This document shows, in pieces, positions 9,870 through 18,422 of a stretch of 58,243 nucleotides of DNA. Position 1 is the stretch's first letter. Every line of letters begins with the position of its first letter. The position numbers and the translations under genes are program-made. Below the pieces are notes generated by a model that was not told where the DNA came from, did no database searches, and saw only the letters and a list, made by a program, of their open reading frames with translations. Where the stretch lies: assembly GCA_937899105.1 (NCBI GenBank), contig CALBPF010000226.1, positions 1 through 58,243 of the forward strand, given 5' to 3'. The stretch comes from an uncultured Flammeovirgaceae bacterium. GTDB taxonomy: Bacteria; Bacteroidota; Bacteroidia; Cytophagales; Cyclobacteriaceae.

Positions 9870-9893
9870 TTACCACATCTGGTACGTGTCAAA

Positions 9894-9923
9894 CTAAAAA
9901 ACCCTGATCCGGAGATCAGGGTT
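9894..9923 (-). terminator. Intrinsic terminator of tRNA-Leu
   Basis: Read on the minus strand, AACCCTGATC and GATCAGGGTT form a perfect 10-bp stem with a four-base loop, followed by a T run. It sits directly after the tRNA CCA end. Confidence 0.85.
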
Positions 9924-10008
9924 TGGTACCCAGGGCCGGAGTCGAACCGGCACGGCCGAAGCCATTGGTGTTTGAGACCAACGCGTCTACCAATTCCGCC
10001 ACCTGGGC
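9924..10008 (-). tRNA. tRNA-Leu (anticodon CAA)
   Basis: An 85-base class II tRNA on the minus strand. The acceptor arm GCCCAGG pairs with CCTGGGT, the D-arm contains TTGGTAGAC, and the anticodon stem TTGGT/ACCAA encloses the loop CTCAAAC, giving anticodon CAA (reads UUG). The long variable arm (GGCTTCGGCC) and T-arm GGTTCGACTCC are intact, and CCA is encoded. A strong terminator follows. Confidence 0.97.
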
Positions 10009-10058
10009 ATTAACGTTAAATGGGTTGCAAATATGTTTAATGATTTCATCATGGGCAA

Positions 10059-10361
10059 CTAGACCCTTAAAATACTTTTACTCGAAAAGGTCGTTGGTCT
10101 TTCCTTGAATAAAGGCTTGGTTTGGCTCCATACACTTTTAAAAAATTTAGAAGTTCTGTAGGCGTTCAAGGCATCTGAATTTTTCCAAATGCTATATGTA
10201 CTGAAAATGTTTTCTTCATTATAGTCTTTGTGAAGTTCAAGATGCAGGCATCCGTCAAAGGCCCTGATTTCCTCCTTACTATTATGAAAAACAGTTAGAA
10301 AATTTTCCACTTTATCTTCACGGAAAGTCATGCGCACTATTCTAATCAAATCACTCATCAA
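10059..10361 (-). CDS. ABM-domain small monooxygenase-like protein
   Basis: 100 residues of the antibiotic-biosynthesis-monooxygenase fold: an alternating beta-alpha pattern with LIRIVRMTFREDKVENFL, then the family-typical FDGCLHLELHKD and the TYSIWKNSDALNAYRTS segment. Members are dimeric cofactor-free oxygenases or have no known activity; the substrate cannot be told. Its start overlaps the end of the SAM hydrolase gene by 11 bases, so the two are one transcript, with this gene second. Confidence 0.82.
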   Translation of the reverse strand: MMSDLIRIVRMTFREDKVENFLTVFHNSKEEIRAFDGCLHLELHKDYNEENIFSTYSIWKNSDALNAYRTSKFFKSVWSQTKPLFKERPTTFSSKSILRV

Positions 10362-11124
10362 ATTTTATCATTACTGGACTATCATACCCCAAACCTAAAA
10401 GATCTGAAGCTCTGCCTTGATTAATTCCTATTTCTAAAAACCCTAATTCATTGAAGATAACAAAGATATCACCTGCTTCCACCTGATTAATAGCGTTGTT
10501 TATTCGCCTGACATTTTCCCTTCCAAAAGTGATATTGAAGGTTTTTCGGTTACTTAAGATATCGAAGGTGACTTTTTCAATATTACTGATCAGGTTTCCA
10601 TAATTATCAACTCTGATGACATGTCCTGAGATTAGGCTCTTATTTGCTTTTAGATGTCTTCCCAGCATTTTTTTGAGTTCCTGAAGAGGTTGCCCAAGAT
10701 CTTGAATGGATGTATTGCTCGCAAGCTTTGCTGCCGCCGTGGCAAATATGTCTTTTGCAGGGAAAGTGGTCTTCAAAGGTTTTAATGAGTTAATGTCAAC
10801 CTGTAATCTTGGCGATTTATCACTAATCAGTCCTATGAAACCATTGTCAGTGCCTACAAAAAAATGATTTTCAAGTTCAGCGGCGTAATACTTATCCCCT
10901 TCACGTCCAATAGAATCCACTGCTACAACGTGTACTGTACCTTCCGGAAAATCTTTGTATACAGCTTTTAAAACAAATGCACCATGTGCAATATCACATG
11001 GATCAATATTATGACTAATATCCACGACAGTAATATTCGAATTAGTGGCTAGAATTTTCGCTTTTACTGCCGCAGTATAATGATCCTTCTCGCCAAAGTC
11101 AGATAAAAAAGTGATAATAGCCAT
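10351..11124 (-). CDS. SAM hydroxide adenosyltransferase (DUF62 family)
   Basis: 257 residues of the chlorinase/fluorinase superfamily. The N-terminal motif ITFLSDFGEKDHYTAAVK and the DISHNIDPCDIAHGAFVL segment match the widespread SAM hydrolases, which by family knowledge convert S-adenosylmethionine and water to adenosine and methionine. The C-terminal barrel includes HVIRVDNYGNLISNIE. The DxDxYG halogenase features are not apparent, so halogenation is unlikely. It starts 154 bases from the divergent phoH gene and is followed by the overlapping ABM gene. Confidence 0.9.
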   Translation of the reverse strand: MAIITFLSDFGEKDHYTAAVKAKILATNSNITVVDISHNIDPCDIAHGAFVLKAVYKDFPEGTVHVVAVDSIGREGDKYYAAELENHFFVGTDNGFIGLISDKSPRLQVDINSLKPLKTTFPAKDIFATAAAKLASNTSIQDLGQPLQELKKMLGRHLKANKSLISGHVIRVDNYGNLISNIEKVTFDILSNRKTFNITFGRENVRRINNAINQVEAGDIFVIFNELGFLEIGINQGRASDLLGLGYDSPVMIKFDE

Positions 11125-11212
11125 AAAGTAGCCGCGGTGAGAATGAATAATGTTTAGAAAGCCAATGGTTTACGCTGTGCGGGTAAAAACACAAATATTG
11201 AGTCTGTTTCAG

Positions 11213-11220
11213 TACTTTTG
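11213..11220 (+). promoter_or_regulatory. Candidate Bacteroidota -7 element for phoH
   Basis: TACTTTTG fits the TAnnTTTG -7 consensus and lies 59 bases before the phoH start. No clear TTG at the -33 distance is seen, so support is moderate. Confidence 0.5.
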
Positions 11221-11278
11221 TCCCACAAAATTAAGTAAATTTTAACCATATTAGATTACCCTCAAAATAAAATAGCCT

Positions 11279-12232
11279 TTGGTAGAAAAAGTCATTACGC
11301 TAGAAAATGTATCACTTCTTGACTTTCTTGGAGTTGAGAACAAAAATATTAATGAAGTAGCATCAGCATTCCCCAAAAGTAAAATCGTCTCACGGGGAAA
11401 TGAAATCAAAATACAAGGTTCAAGTACCGATTTATTAAAGATCAATGACATCATCAATTCTTTAGTTGAACATTACCATAAGTTCGGTAAGGTAACTGAG
11501 GAGAATGTTCAAAATTATCTTTCTAAAGAGGCGGAAGAGGAACTACCCGATCAAGAGGAAGTTTTAATTTATGGCACTCACGGATTTACCATAAAGCCTA
11601 AAACACTGAATCAGCAGAAGCTGGTGTACGCCGTTAAAGAAAATGATCTGGTATTTGCCCTTGGTCCGGCGGGTACAGGTAAAACGTATATCTCTGTTGC
11701 ACTGGCAGTAAGAGCGCTCAAAAATAAGGTTGTCAAAAAGATCATTATTACTCGACCGGCTGTTGAAGCAGGTGAAACACTTGGGTTTCTTCCAGGGGAT
11801 TTAAAGGAAAAGCTTGATCCCTATTTACGTCCTATTTATGATGCACTTCATGATATGATCCCCGCTGAAAAACTTCGTTATTATATGGAAAATAATATCA
11901 TTGAGATAGCTCCATTAGCTTACATGAGAGGTCGTACCCTAAACAATGCCTTTATTTTGTTGGATGAGGCGCAGAATACCACACCTATGCAGATAAAGAT
12001 GTTCTTAACCAGAATGGGACCAAGTTCGAAGGTTATTATTACAGGAGATACCTCGCAGATAGATTTACCAAAAAAACAAAAATCGGGGTTAATAGAGGCG
12101 GCACGCATTCTAAAAAAAGTTAAAGGCATAGGGTTCGTAGAACTTACAGGAAAAGACGTCATTCGTCATAAAATCGTGAAAGACATTATTGCGGCCTATG
12201 AATTAGCAGAGGTCGACAAGCAAGAAAGTTGA
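11279..12232 (+). CDS. phoH: PhoH-like ATPase
   Basis: 317 residues. An N-terminal KH-like region (about 1-85) precedes the PhoH ATPase domain: Walker A ALGPAGTGKTYIS, ITRPAVEAGETLGFLPGD, Walker B FILLDEAQNTTPMQIKMFLTR and the motif ITGDTSQIDLP. It is a cytoplasmic RNA-linked nucleotide-binding protein of uncertain cellular role, classically phosphate-starvation inducible. It uses a TTG start. Its TGA overlaps the TTG start of the GNAT gene, so phoH, the GNAT and comEC form an overlapping operon. Confidence 0.93.
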   Translation: MVEKVITLENVSLLDFLGVENKNINEVASAFPKSKIVSRGNEIKIQGSSTDLLKINDIINSLVEHYHKFGKVTEENVQNYLSKEAEEELPDQEEVLIYGTHGFTIKPKTLNQQKLVYAVKENDLVFALGPAGTGKTYISVALAVRALKNKVVKKIIITRPAVEAGETLGFLPGDLKEKLDPYLRPIYDALHDMIPAEKLRYYMENNIIEIAPLAYMRGRTLNNAFILLDEAQNTTPMQIKMFLTRMGPSSKVIITGDTSQIDLPKKQKSGLIEAARILKKVKGIGFVELTGKDVIRHKIVKDIIAAYELAEVDKQES

Positions 12233-12669
12233 TACTGCGTGTTGTACATATAGAGGATGCCTCAGAACTTAAAGCTGCTTTTGATATACGCGAGGAAGTC
12301 TATATTAATGAACAACAAATAGACAGAGCAGATGAATTTGATGAATTTGACGCTATATCGGATCACTTCTTAGCCTACATAGATGATAATCCCGCTGGAA
12401 CATGTCGTTATAGATCTACCGAAAACGGATTAAAACTAGAGCGATTTGCCACTTTAAAAAAATTTAGAGGTAAAGGTGTTGCGAGTGCCCTTATGAAAAC
12501 CACACTCAATCATATGGAACTACAAAATTTGACGAAGCAAAAACTATATCTTAATGCCCAAATAACCGCTATGCCACTATATGCCAAATTCCGCTTTAAG
12601 CCCGAAGGACCAGTTTTTCTGGAATGCGAGATAGAGCATCAGAAAATGGTCAGATTGCCTCGTCAATGA
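12229..12669 (+). CDS. GNAT N-acetyltransferase (ElaA-like)
   Basis: 146 residues with the acetyl-CoA-binding motif A ERFATLKKFRGKGVASALM and the downstream LYLNAQITAMPLYAKFRFKP strand-helix pattern typical of ElaA-type GNATs. The acceptor is unknown. The start is TTG, overlapping the phoH stop (TTGA), and its stop overlaps the ATG of comEC (ATGA), which indicates translational coupling across all three genes. Confidence 0.88.
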   Translation: MILRVVHIEDASELKAAFDIREEVYINEQQIDRADEFDEFDAISDHFLAYIDDNPAGTCRYRSTENGLKLERFATLKKFRGKGVASALMKTTLNHMELQNLTKQKLYLNAQITAMPLYAKFRFKPEGPVFLECEIEHQKMVRLPRQ

Positions 12670-14744
12670 TCCGTTGGGCGCCATATGCTATAGTACGTGT
12701 AACTGTTTTTTTCATATTAGGTATTTTATTCGCGGTTTATAGTCCTGTGCATAAGTCTGTAAACCAGATTTGGTTATTGGCAATGCTATTTGTAATGGGT
12801 TATAAATTGCTTTGGGTACTATTTAGGAGAGGATACTTTGTTAGGTTTAATGTACTATTATCGTTATGCGGTTTTTTGGCGTTTGCTGCATTGGGCTATT
12901 TAAACCTAATTAGCTCAGATCAGACCAATCTTTTTAACCACATTTCAAAATTCAAAAATGTGGAAGCCTATACCTTTACCATTTTAGATAATGGTGAAGA
13001 AAAGACGAAAACGACCAGATACCGGATTCAAATTCAATCAGTAAAAGACAGCGTTTGGCAACCCGCAAATGGCATAATGTTTTTGTATGTTAGTAAAGGT
13101 GAGCCTTCTTTATCTTATGGAGCAACTCATGTTATGCTTGGGCAACCACAGCTGTTAGAGCCGCCAATGAACCCCGAGGAGTTCAACTATAAACGTTTTC
13201 TGTCATTTCAAAATATACATTACCAGCATTTCACAAAAGAGACTCCCCAGTTATTGGCTAAAGATACATCGTTTACACTGTCGTCATTAGGCTATGGAAT
13301 AAGCCAGTGGGCACAGTCAGTTTTTGAGAAAAATATAGATGATCGGCAAGATAGGGGCATAGTACTTGCTCTGGTTTTGGGCGTAAGAGATGATTTAAAC
13401 AACGCAATCAAAAATGCCTACTCTGTTTCCGGCGCCATGCACGTTTTGGCAGTATCTGGATTACATGTTGGTATCGTATACCTTATTCTTTCGGCTCTAT
13501 TGGGAAAGCTTCAGGCTAATGCTATAGGAAGATGGATTTTTGCATCCTTAGTAATAGCTGCTCTATGGATGTATGCACTGGTTACGGGCTTCTCACCATC
13601 GGTACTCAGGGCAGTTACGATGTTTTCTTTTGTAATTGTGGCTAAGGCGATCAATCGTAAATCCAATATTTACAATACCCTTGCCGCTTCAGCCCTCGTT
13701 CTTCTGTTATTTGATCCTTACTTAATAATGTCAGTTGGGTTTCAACTTTCCTATTTAGCTGTCATTGGGATCGTGTTTATGCAGCCCAAAATATATAACT
13801 TAATACCTATTAATAATTTCGTTCTTGACAAAGTTTGGGCTATTACGGCTGTTTCAATTGCCGCTCAAGTAGCTACTTTTCCCTTAGGCCTGCTGTATTT
13901 TCATCAATTTCCGACTTTCTTTCTACTTTCTAACTTAGTGGTTATTCCGGGGGCTTTTGTGATACTGGTATTAGGTATTTTGCTGTTGTTTACCTCCTGG
14001 ATACCCTCTCTCGCTTCAGCGTTTGGATTTATTCTTGGGTCGATAGTAAGTACAGTAAACGCTGTCATCTTTTGGATTGAAGGTATTTCCTTCAGTAGAA
14101 TTGATAACATTTATATAAGTACCGGTCAGTCGTGGGTAATTATTTTACTTGTTTTTGGAACTGCAATTTTCCTGGTAACAAAAAGGATCAAGCTGTTTTA
14201 TGTATTTTTTGGACTCTTGGTGCTTCTCAACTTTTCGATATTCAATCGATTAAGGATGAATAAAGACATAAATAAGGTAACCTTCTATAAGATAAATGGA
14301 CATACCGCCATAGACTGGATTACTGGTGGCTATTCAATGTTCTGGTCCGATGAGAAATTGCTTGATGATCCCGAAAAGGTGAATTTTCATATCGGCCCCA
14401 ATAGATTGAAATCGGGTATTCGTCATGTCGAAGTTCATTCTTTTATGAAGAGCTCGGTAAAAGGAATAGAGTTGGCATCTATAGCTAATAAGCATGTTTT
14501 ACTGCTCCGAAATGTAAGTAAAAAGCTAAATTTTACTAAAAAACCCTCAGTTGATTTTTTGATTTATACGGGCGATTGTAAACAAGATTTAGAGTGGGTG
14601 AAGAATAACTTTGATTTTGATTTGCTCATCCTTGGTAGCGATCTCTATCGTTGGAAAGCGGAAGAACTTTTGGACAAGTCCATAGAATTAGGGCTGCCTT
14701 TTTATAGTATATATCATAACGGAGCCTTTGAGTACAAAATATAG
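12666..14744 (+). CDS. comEC: ComEC/Rec2-family membrane channel
   Basis: 692 residues from the ATG at 12666, chosen because ATGA overlaps the upstream stop and the earlier in-frame ATG (12624) lies inside the GNAT gene. Two N-terminal membrane helices lead into the DUF4131/OB-like region, then the Competence domain with the hallmark ALVLGVRDDL and VSGAMHVLAVSGLHVG followed by about eight membrane helices. ComEC carries single-stranded DNA across the inner membrane during natural transformation. The C-terminal metallo-beta-lactamase-like part (about 560-692) lacks a recognisable HxHxDH motif, so this copy probably has no nuclease. Confidence 0.92.
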   Translation: MIRWAPYAIVRVTVFFILGILFAVYSPVHKSVNQIWLLAMLFVMGYKLLWVLFRRGYFVRFNVLLSLCGFLAFAALGYLNLISSDQTNLFNHISKFKNVEAYTFTILDNGEEKTKTTRYRIQIQSVKDSVWQPANGIMFLYVSKGEPSLSYGATHVMLGQPQLLEPPMNPEEFNYKRFLSFQNIHYQHFTKETPQLLAKDTSFTLSSLGYGISQWAQSVFEKNIDDRQDRGIVLALVLGVRDDLNNAIKNAYSVSGAMHVLAVSGLHVGIVYLILSALLGKLQANAIGRWIFASLVIAALWMYALVTGFSPSVLRAVTMFSFVIVAKAINRKSNIYNTLAASALVLLLFDPYLIMSVGFQLSYLAVIGIVFMQPKIYNLIPINNFVLDKVWAITAVSIAAQVATFPLGLLYFHQFPTFFLLSNLVVIPGAFVILVLGILLLFTSWIPSLASAFGFILGSIVSTVNAVIFWIEGISFSRIDNIYISTGQSWVIILLVFGTAIFLVTKRIKLFYVFFGLLVLLNFSIFNRLRMNKDINKVTFYKINGHTAIDWITGGYSMFWSDEKLLDDPEKVNFHIGPNRLKSGIRHVEVHSFMKSSVKGIELASIANKHVLLLRNVSKKLNFTKKPSVDFLIYTGDCKQDLEWVKNNFDFDLLILGSDLYRWKAEELLDKSIELGLPFYSIYHNGAFEYKI

Positions 14745-14750
14745 TTCAGA

Positions 14751-15524
14751 ATGGAGTTTATAAAGTTTGAGGTTAAAGATAGAATCGGTTGTATCACTTT
14801 GAATAGACCCGATAAGCGCAATGCATTAAATTTTCAGGTAGTAGCTGAGCTCAAAGAAATATTTAAGCAAGCGTCAAATGACGCTGACGTAAAGGTTATA
14901 GTTTTGCAAGCTGCTGGGAAAGTGTTTTGCGCTGGCGCTGACCTGGCATATTTACAACAGCTGCAGAGTAATACTTATGAGGATAACCTTGAAGACTCAT
15001 CTCATTTAAAAGAGCTTTTCTATCAAATCTATACACTTGAGAAGGTAGTAATTGCCAAAGTACATGGACACGCTATAGCAGGAGGGTGCGGTTTGGCCAC
15101 GGTTTGTGATTTCGTATTTACAGTTCCCGAAGCGCTATTTGGTTACACGGAAGTGCGCATAGGATTTATCCCTGCTATCGTAAAGGTCTTTTTACTAAGG
15201 AAAATAGGTGAAAGCAGATCTAAAGAATTGCTATTATCAGGGGAATTGATTTCGGCCGTGGATGCCAATACTTACGGGTTAGTTAATAAAATTGTTGAGG
15301 CTGCAGAGCTCAATCAATTTGTGTCCAACTTTGCTAAAATGCTTGTAGAAAAGAACAGCGGTCAATCTATGGCGCTTACAAAAAGAATGATTGCAGAAGT
15401 ACAATCGATGTCCTTAGAAGACGGCCTTAGGTATGCCTCAGAAATGAACGCGAAGGCCAGAGGAAACGAAGATTGTAAAACTGGTATCTCGTCTTTTTTG
15501 AATAAGGAGCGGTTGTCTTGGTAG
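14751..15524 (+). CDS. Enoyl-CoA hydratase/isomerase family protein
   Basis: 257-residue crotonase. FCAGADLAYL and AIAGGCGLATVCDF form the oxyanion pocket; the second catalytic acid is in GYTEVRIGF, while the first Glu position reads Gly in GGCGLA. That pattern is common in Bacteroidota proteins annotated as methylglutaconyl-CoA hydratases (leucine breakdown), so that is the favoured substrate, without proof. It starts 6 bases after comEC ends and probably belongs to the same transcript. A hairpin follows. Confidence 0.88.
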   Translation: MEFIKFEVKDRIGCITLNRPDKRNALNFQVVAELKEIFKQASNDADVKVIVLQAAGKVFCAGADLAYLQQLQSNTYEDNLEDSSHLKELFYQIYTLEKVVIAKVHGHAIAGGCGLATVCDFVFTVPEALFGYTEVRIGFIPAIVKVFLLRKIGESRSKELLLSGELISAVDANTYGLVNKIVEAAELNQFVSNFAKMLVEKNSGQSMALTKRMIAEVQSMSLEDGLRYASEMNAKARGNEDCKTGISSFLNKERLSW

Positions 15525-15555
15525 CAGTAAAAGTTTAATCTAGGCAGGAAACTTA

Positions 15556-15579
15556 CATGCAATGGTTTCCTATTGCATG
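15556..15579 (+). terminator. Possible weak terminator hairpin
   Basis: CATGCAAT and ATTGCATG make a perfect 8-bp stem with an eight-base loop, followed a few bases later by a T-rich stretch. An alternative stem (GGAAAC/GTTTCC) overlaps it. Confidence 0.4.
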
Positions 15580-15624
15580 CTAATCGTATTTTTTATTTAA
15601 CTATATCTCAACAAATTACATTTT

Positions 15625-16491
15625 ATGAAAAGACTTTTAATTTTTTGTGTGCTATTATTTTTGGTTAGTTCTGTAAGTACTATTAATCTATATGGTCAGT
15701 ATACCGGAGCGACATGGGCGTCGGTAAAGTCATCAAAATCCGGTCAGCTTTCCTTTGCTTATGTAGAGACTCCAGGGTTTGTTTATAAAGGCGCTAACGA
15801 ACAGCTTACCGGTATCTGTGTAGATATTATGAATGATTTTGTTGAATATGTTAATAGCAAGTATGGAGTAAATGTTACCACTGCCTTTGTTGGCAATGGC
15901 GATAGCTTTAGCGCCATGTACAGTAGTGTAAGGGGTAGTAAAGGTGGAGTTGTAGGATTGGGTAATATCACGATTCGAGAGAGCCGCAAAAAGGAGGTCA
16001 AGTTTAGTCCCCCATTCATTACGAATTTTGCCATTTTAGTAACGCAACCGCAAGTAACCACACTTACAGATGTAAGTAAAATAGGGGATACCTTTAAGGG
16101 ACTTACCGCTTATGCGCCGAAGGGAACTACTAATGAAAAGCGCCTTCTTGATATTAAAAGTAAGTATTTCCCTACTATGACTGTAAAATATGCCGCTAGC
16201 AGCCCTGAAACCTTGGAAAAGGTACTTACCGACTCGAATGGCTTTGCTTATCTGGATCTTGCCTTTTACCTGGATGCAATTCAAAGAAGGAAAGCAATTA
16301 AAAGACACCCTGTAGGAGATAAAAGTAGCGAGCAATTTGGATTTATCATGCCTATGAACAGTGATTGGCAGCCACTTATGAATGAGTTTTTTGCGGCTGA
16401 CGGAGGATACACTTCTTCAATGGCTTATAAAAAAATACTCGCGAAGCATCTTGGAGATACCGGTGTCAAATTGCTGCAAACTGCAAAATAG
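15625..16491 (+). CDS. Periplasmic solute-binding protein (SBP_bac_3-like)
   Basis: 288 residues with a signal peptide (1-25, ending LYGQ). The body matches the family 3 extracellular solute-binding fold used by amino-acid ABC importers: GFVYKGANEQLTGICVDIM at the first lobe, then GLGNITIRESRKKEVKFSPP and the hinge ILVTQPQVTTL. No permease or ATPase gene is adjacent, so it may work as a stand-alone sensor or ligand carrier. It is alone between a hairpin and a bidirectional terminator. Confidence 0.85.
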   Translation: MKRLLIFCVLLFLVSSVSTINLYGQYTGATWASVKSSKSGQLSFAYVETPGFVYKGANEQLTGICVDIMNDFVEYVNSKYGVNVTTAFVGNGDSFSAMYSSVRGSKGGVVGLGNITIRESRKKEVKFSPPFITNFAILVTQPQVTTLTDVSKIGDTFKGLTAYAPKGTTNEKRLLDIKSKYFPTMTVKYAASSPETLEKVLTDSNGFAYLDLAFYLDAIQRRKAIKRHPVGDKSSEQFGFIMPMNSDWQPLMNEFFAADGGYTSSMAYKKILAKHLGDTGVKLLQTAK

Positions 16492-16568
16492 GTCTCTCTT
16501 AACTAGATTTTTAGCTTAGAGGTATTATCTTTAAATCATATAAATAAGTGTTTAACCTCTTTGCTTGC

Positions 16569-16603
16569 AAAAAGGACTGCTCAACAAGAGTGGTCCTTTT
16601 TTT
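16569..16603. terminator. Bidirectional intrinsic terminator
   Basis: A 14-bp stem (two G-U pairs) around the loop AACAA, with an A run before and a T run after, lies between the convergent solute-binding gene and the gene at 16602-17381. Confidence 0.8.
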
Positions 16604-17381
16604 AATTATCCTTTACCTCAGGTAGTGAATCAATAGGAGCGGTAGCTTGGAAATCAACCAGGCACTTGTTCACGGCTATGGCAATCTCATATTCGCTGGC
16701 AGGCCCCAAAAAAGAATCATTTAGCTTGCAGAAGTCCATAAACTCCTCAACCTTATCTTCGGGTAAGCCTGTAAGTTCGATGATAACGGTTTGATTGTAT
16801 TTAGCTTGGATTTGTTTCTGATAATCAACCTGTTTTTGGTACTTAGCCACCATCTTTTTTTCCTTCTCCTCTCTACTAAACTTACTGGCAATAAAAGACA
16901 GCGGATTCCCCAGGGGTGAAATTTTAACTTCTTTCACCGGACCGTAGTAAAAACCTGGTAGCTGTATGCCTCTTTGCTGTTCATTAAGAGGTACTTCGGT
17001 ATCAAGCAACGCCTGCTTAAGAGCCTCTTCATTTCTAAATGCAAATACTTTGACAGGTTGCAGCTCCATGGTAGATGAGTTCAACTCAATCGTTACCATT
17101 AATTTATCAGTGGTTACGTCCTCTTTTAATGTGAAAATGAAGGTTTCGAAACCAATAGCAGAGAATTTAAGGGTATCCTGACGCTGCATTTTTATCCAGA
17201 ACCTACCCTCTGTATTGCTTACAGTACCTAGTTTTAACTGATCATTAATAATATGCACGTAGGGAACTGCCTCCTTTGACTCAGAGTCAACTATTTCTCC
17301 TATAATCTCGACTTGTGTTTCCTGTGCGAATAGGTGTGAAGCGCCTATAACAGCTAAAAATGCAAGTAGTATCAACCTCAT
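16602..17381 (-). CDS. Secreted carboxypeptidase-regulatory-like domain protein
   Basis: 259 residues: signal peptide (1-19, ending HLFAQ), then a CarboxypepD_reg-like beta sandwich (about 24-110; GEIVDSESKEAVPYVHI and GTVSNTEGRFWIKM), the domain that also sits before TonB-dependent plugs. The second half is a charged helical segment ending in ELTGLPEDKVEEFMDFCKL and a short tail. The function is not known. It is an intact paralogue of the broken gene directly upstream on the same strand (17428-18222), sharing the layout throughout. Confidence 0.82.
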   Translation of the reverse strand: MRLILLAFLAVIGASHLFAQETQVEIIGEIVDSESKEAVPYVHIINDQLKLGTVSNTEGRFWIKMQRQDTLKFSAIGFETFIFTLKEDVTTDKLMVTIELNSSTMELQPVKVFAFRNEEALKQALLDTEVPLNEQQRGIQLPGFYYGPVKEVKISPLGNPLSFIASKFSREEKEKKMVAKYQKQVDYQKQIQAKYNQTVIIELTGLPEDKVEEFMDFCKLNDSFLGPASEYEIAIAVNKCLVDFQATAPIDSLPEVKDN

Positions 17382-17427
17382 GTTACAATTTTACAAAAAA
17401 AGGAGAAAAGAGAAGTTGATAATAGAT

Positions 17428-18222
17428 CTACTTGTCGTCTTTAATAGAGTCCCAGGTAATAGTTTCATTAAAATCGATTAGACATTTTTTAACAGCTACC
17501 GCTATTTCATATTCATTTGCCAGCCCTAGAAAAGCATCACTGAGCGCACAGAAATCCATGAATTCATCCACTTAATCTTCAGGCAAGCCGGTCAGCTCTA
17601 TTATTACATCTTCATTGAACTTAGCCTTAATCAGCTTATGATACTGATATTGAGATTCATAGTTCTTTAAACGCATTCTCTCTTTTGCTCTCTTACTCCA
17701 TTTGCGTTCAATTAAAGAGAAGGGACCGGTTAGCGTAATTTTATTACTTTCAAATTGAAGGTCTTTGGGTTTCTTTTTCGGGCCGTAGTAAAAACCGGGC
17801 AATTCAATCTTACTGTCAGGTTCTTCCAAGGGTATTTTAGCTCCTTTTAAAGCTTGTTTTAGCCCTTCCTCATTTTTAAAGGCAAAAACCTTTACCGGCT
17901 GAAGCTCCATAGTGCTTTTATTAAGTTCTATGGTTAAAAGAAGTTGCCCGGTCTCAATATTATCCTTCAGGGTGAAAACATATTTATCAAAACCAATAGC
18001 AGAAAGTAACAGGCTATCGCCTTCTTCAATAGTAATCCAGAAACGACCTTGAGTATTACTAACTGTACCTTTTTGGTCTTTGGTATTCAAAATATGTACA
18101 TAAGGTATGGGCTCTCTGGTTTCGGCATCAACGATTTCTCCGACTATTTCTATATTTCTTTTTTGAGCTAGTACGGGTAAGAAGGAAAGAAACATAAGTA
18201 GGAACAATACTACTCATTTCAT
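17428..18222 (-). pseudogene. Paralogue of the 16602 gene broken by two nonsense codons
   Basis: Read from ATG at 18222 this frame gives MK, TGA (18214-18216), then VVLFLLMFLSFLPVLAQ, a normal signal peptide interrupted at codon 3. It then runs through a full CarboxypepD_reg-like domain (GEIVDAETREPIPYVHI, GTVSNTQGRFWITIE) to GLPED, where TAA (17572-17574) replaces the Lys of the paralogue. Beyond it the frame continues VDEFMDFCALSDAFLGLAN down to TAG at 17428-17430, matching the paralogue end. The open stretch between the stops (211 codons from TTG at 18207) would lack the positively charged signal-peptide start and the last 47 residues. No frameshift is present. It reads as a recently inactivated duplicate. 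Confidence 0.85.
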
Positions 18223-18422
18223 TTGAGCGCTTACGAAATTGCTCGTTAAAGGATATATGTCAGTTGTTGCACTTTACTTTTATTGTAGACTTAATTACCT
18301 TGATCGTGATTTGTTTGAAGCATATATCAATGGCAATCAAAGTTTTGGAGTGAATTTTAAGCCAACTTTGAAAGATTTTTAATCAATCGCTCTACTTGAC
18401 TATTAGAAATTAGCTAAAAGAT

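Noticed and set aside
9894..10008. tRNA-Leu as an integration site of a mobile element
   Set aside because: No integrase gene and no direct repeat of the tRNA 3' end were found nearby.
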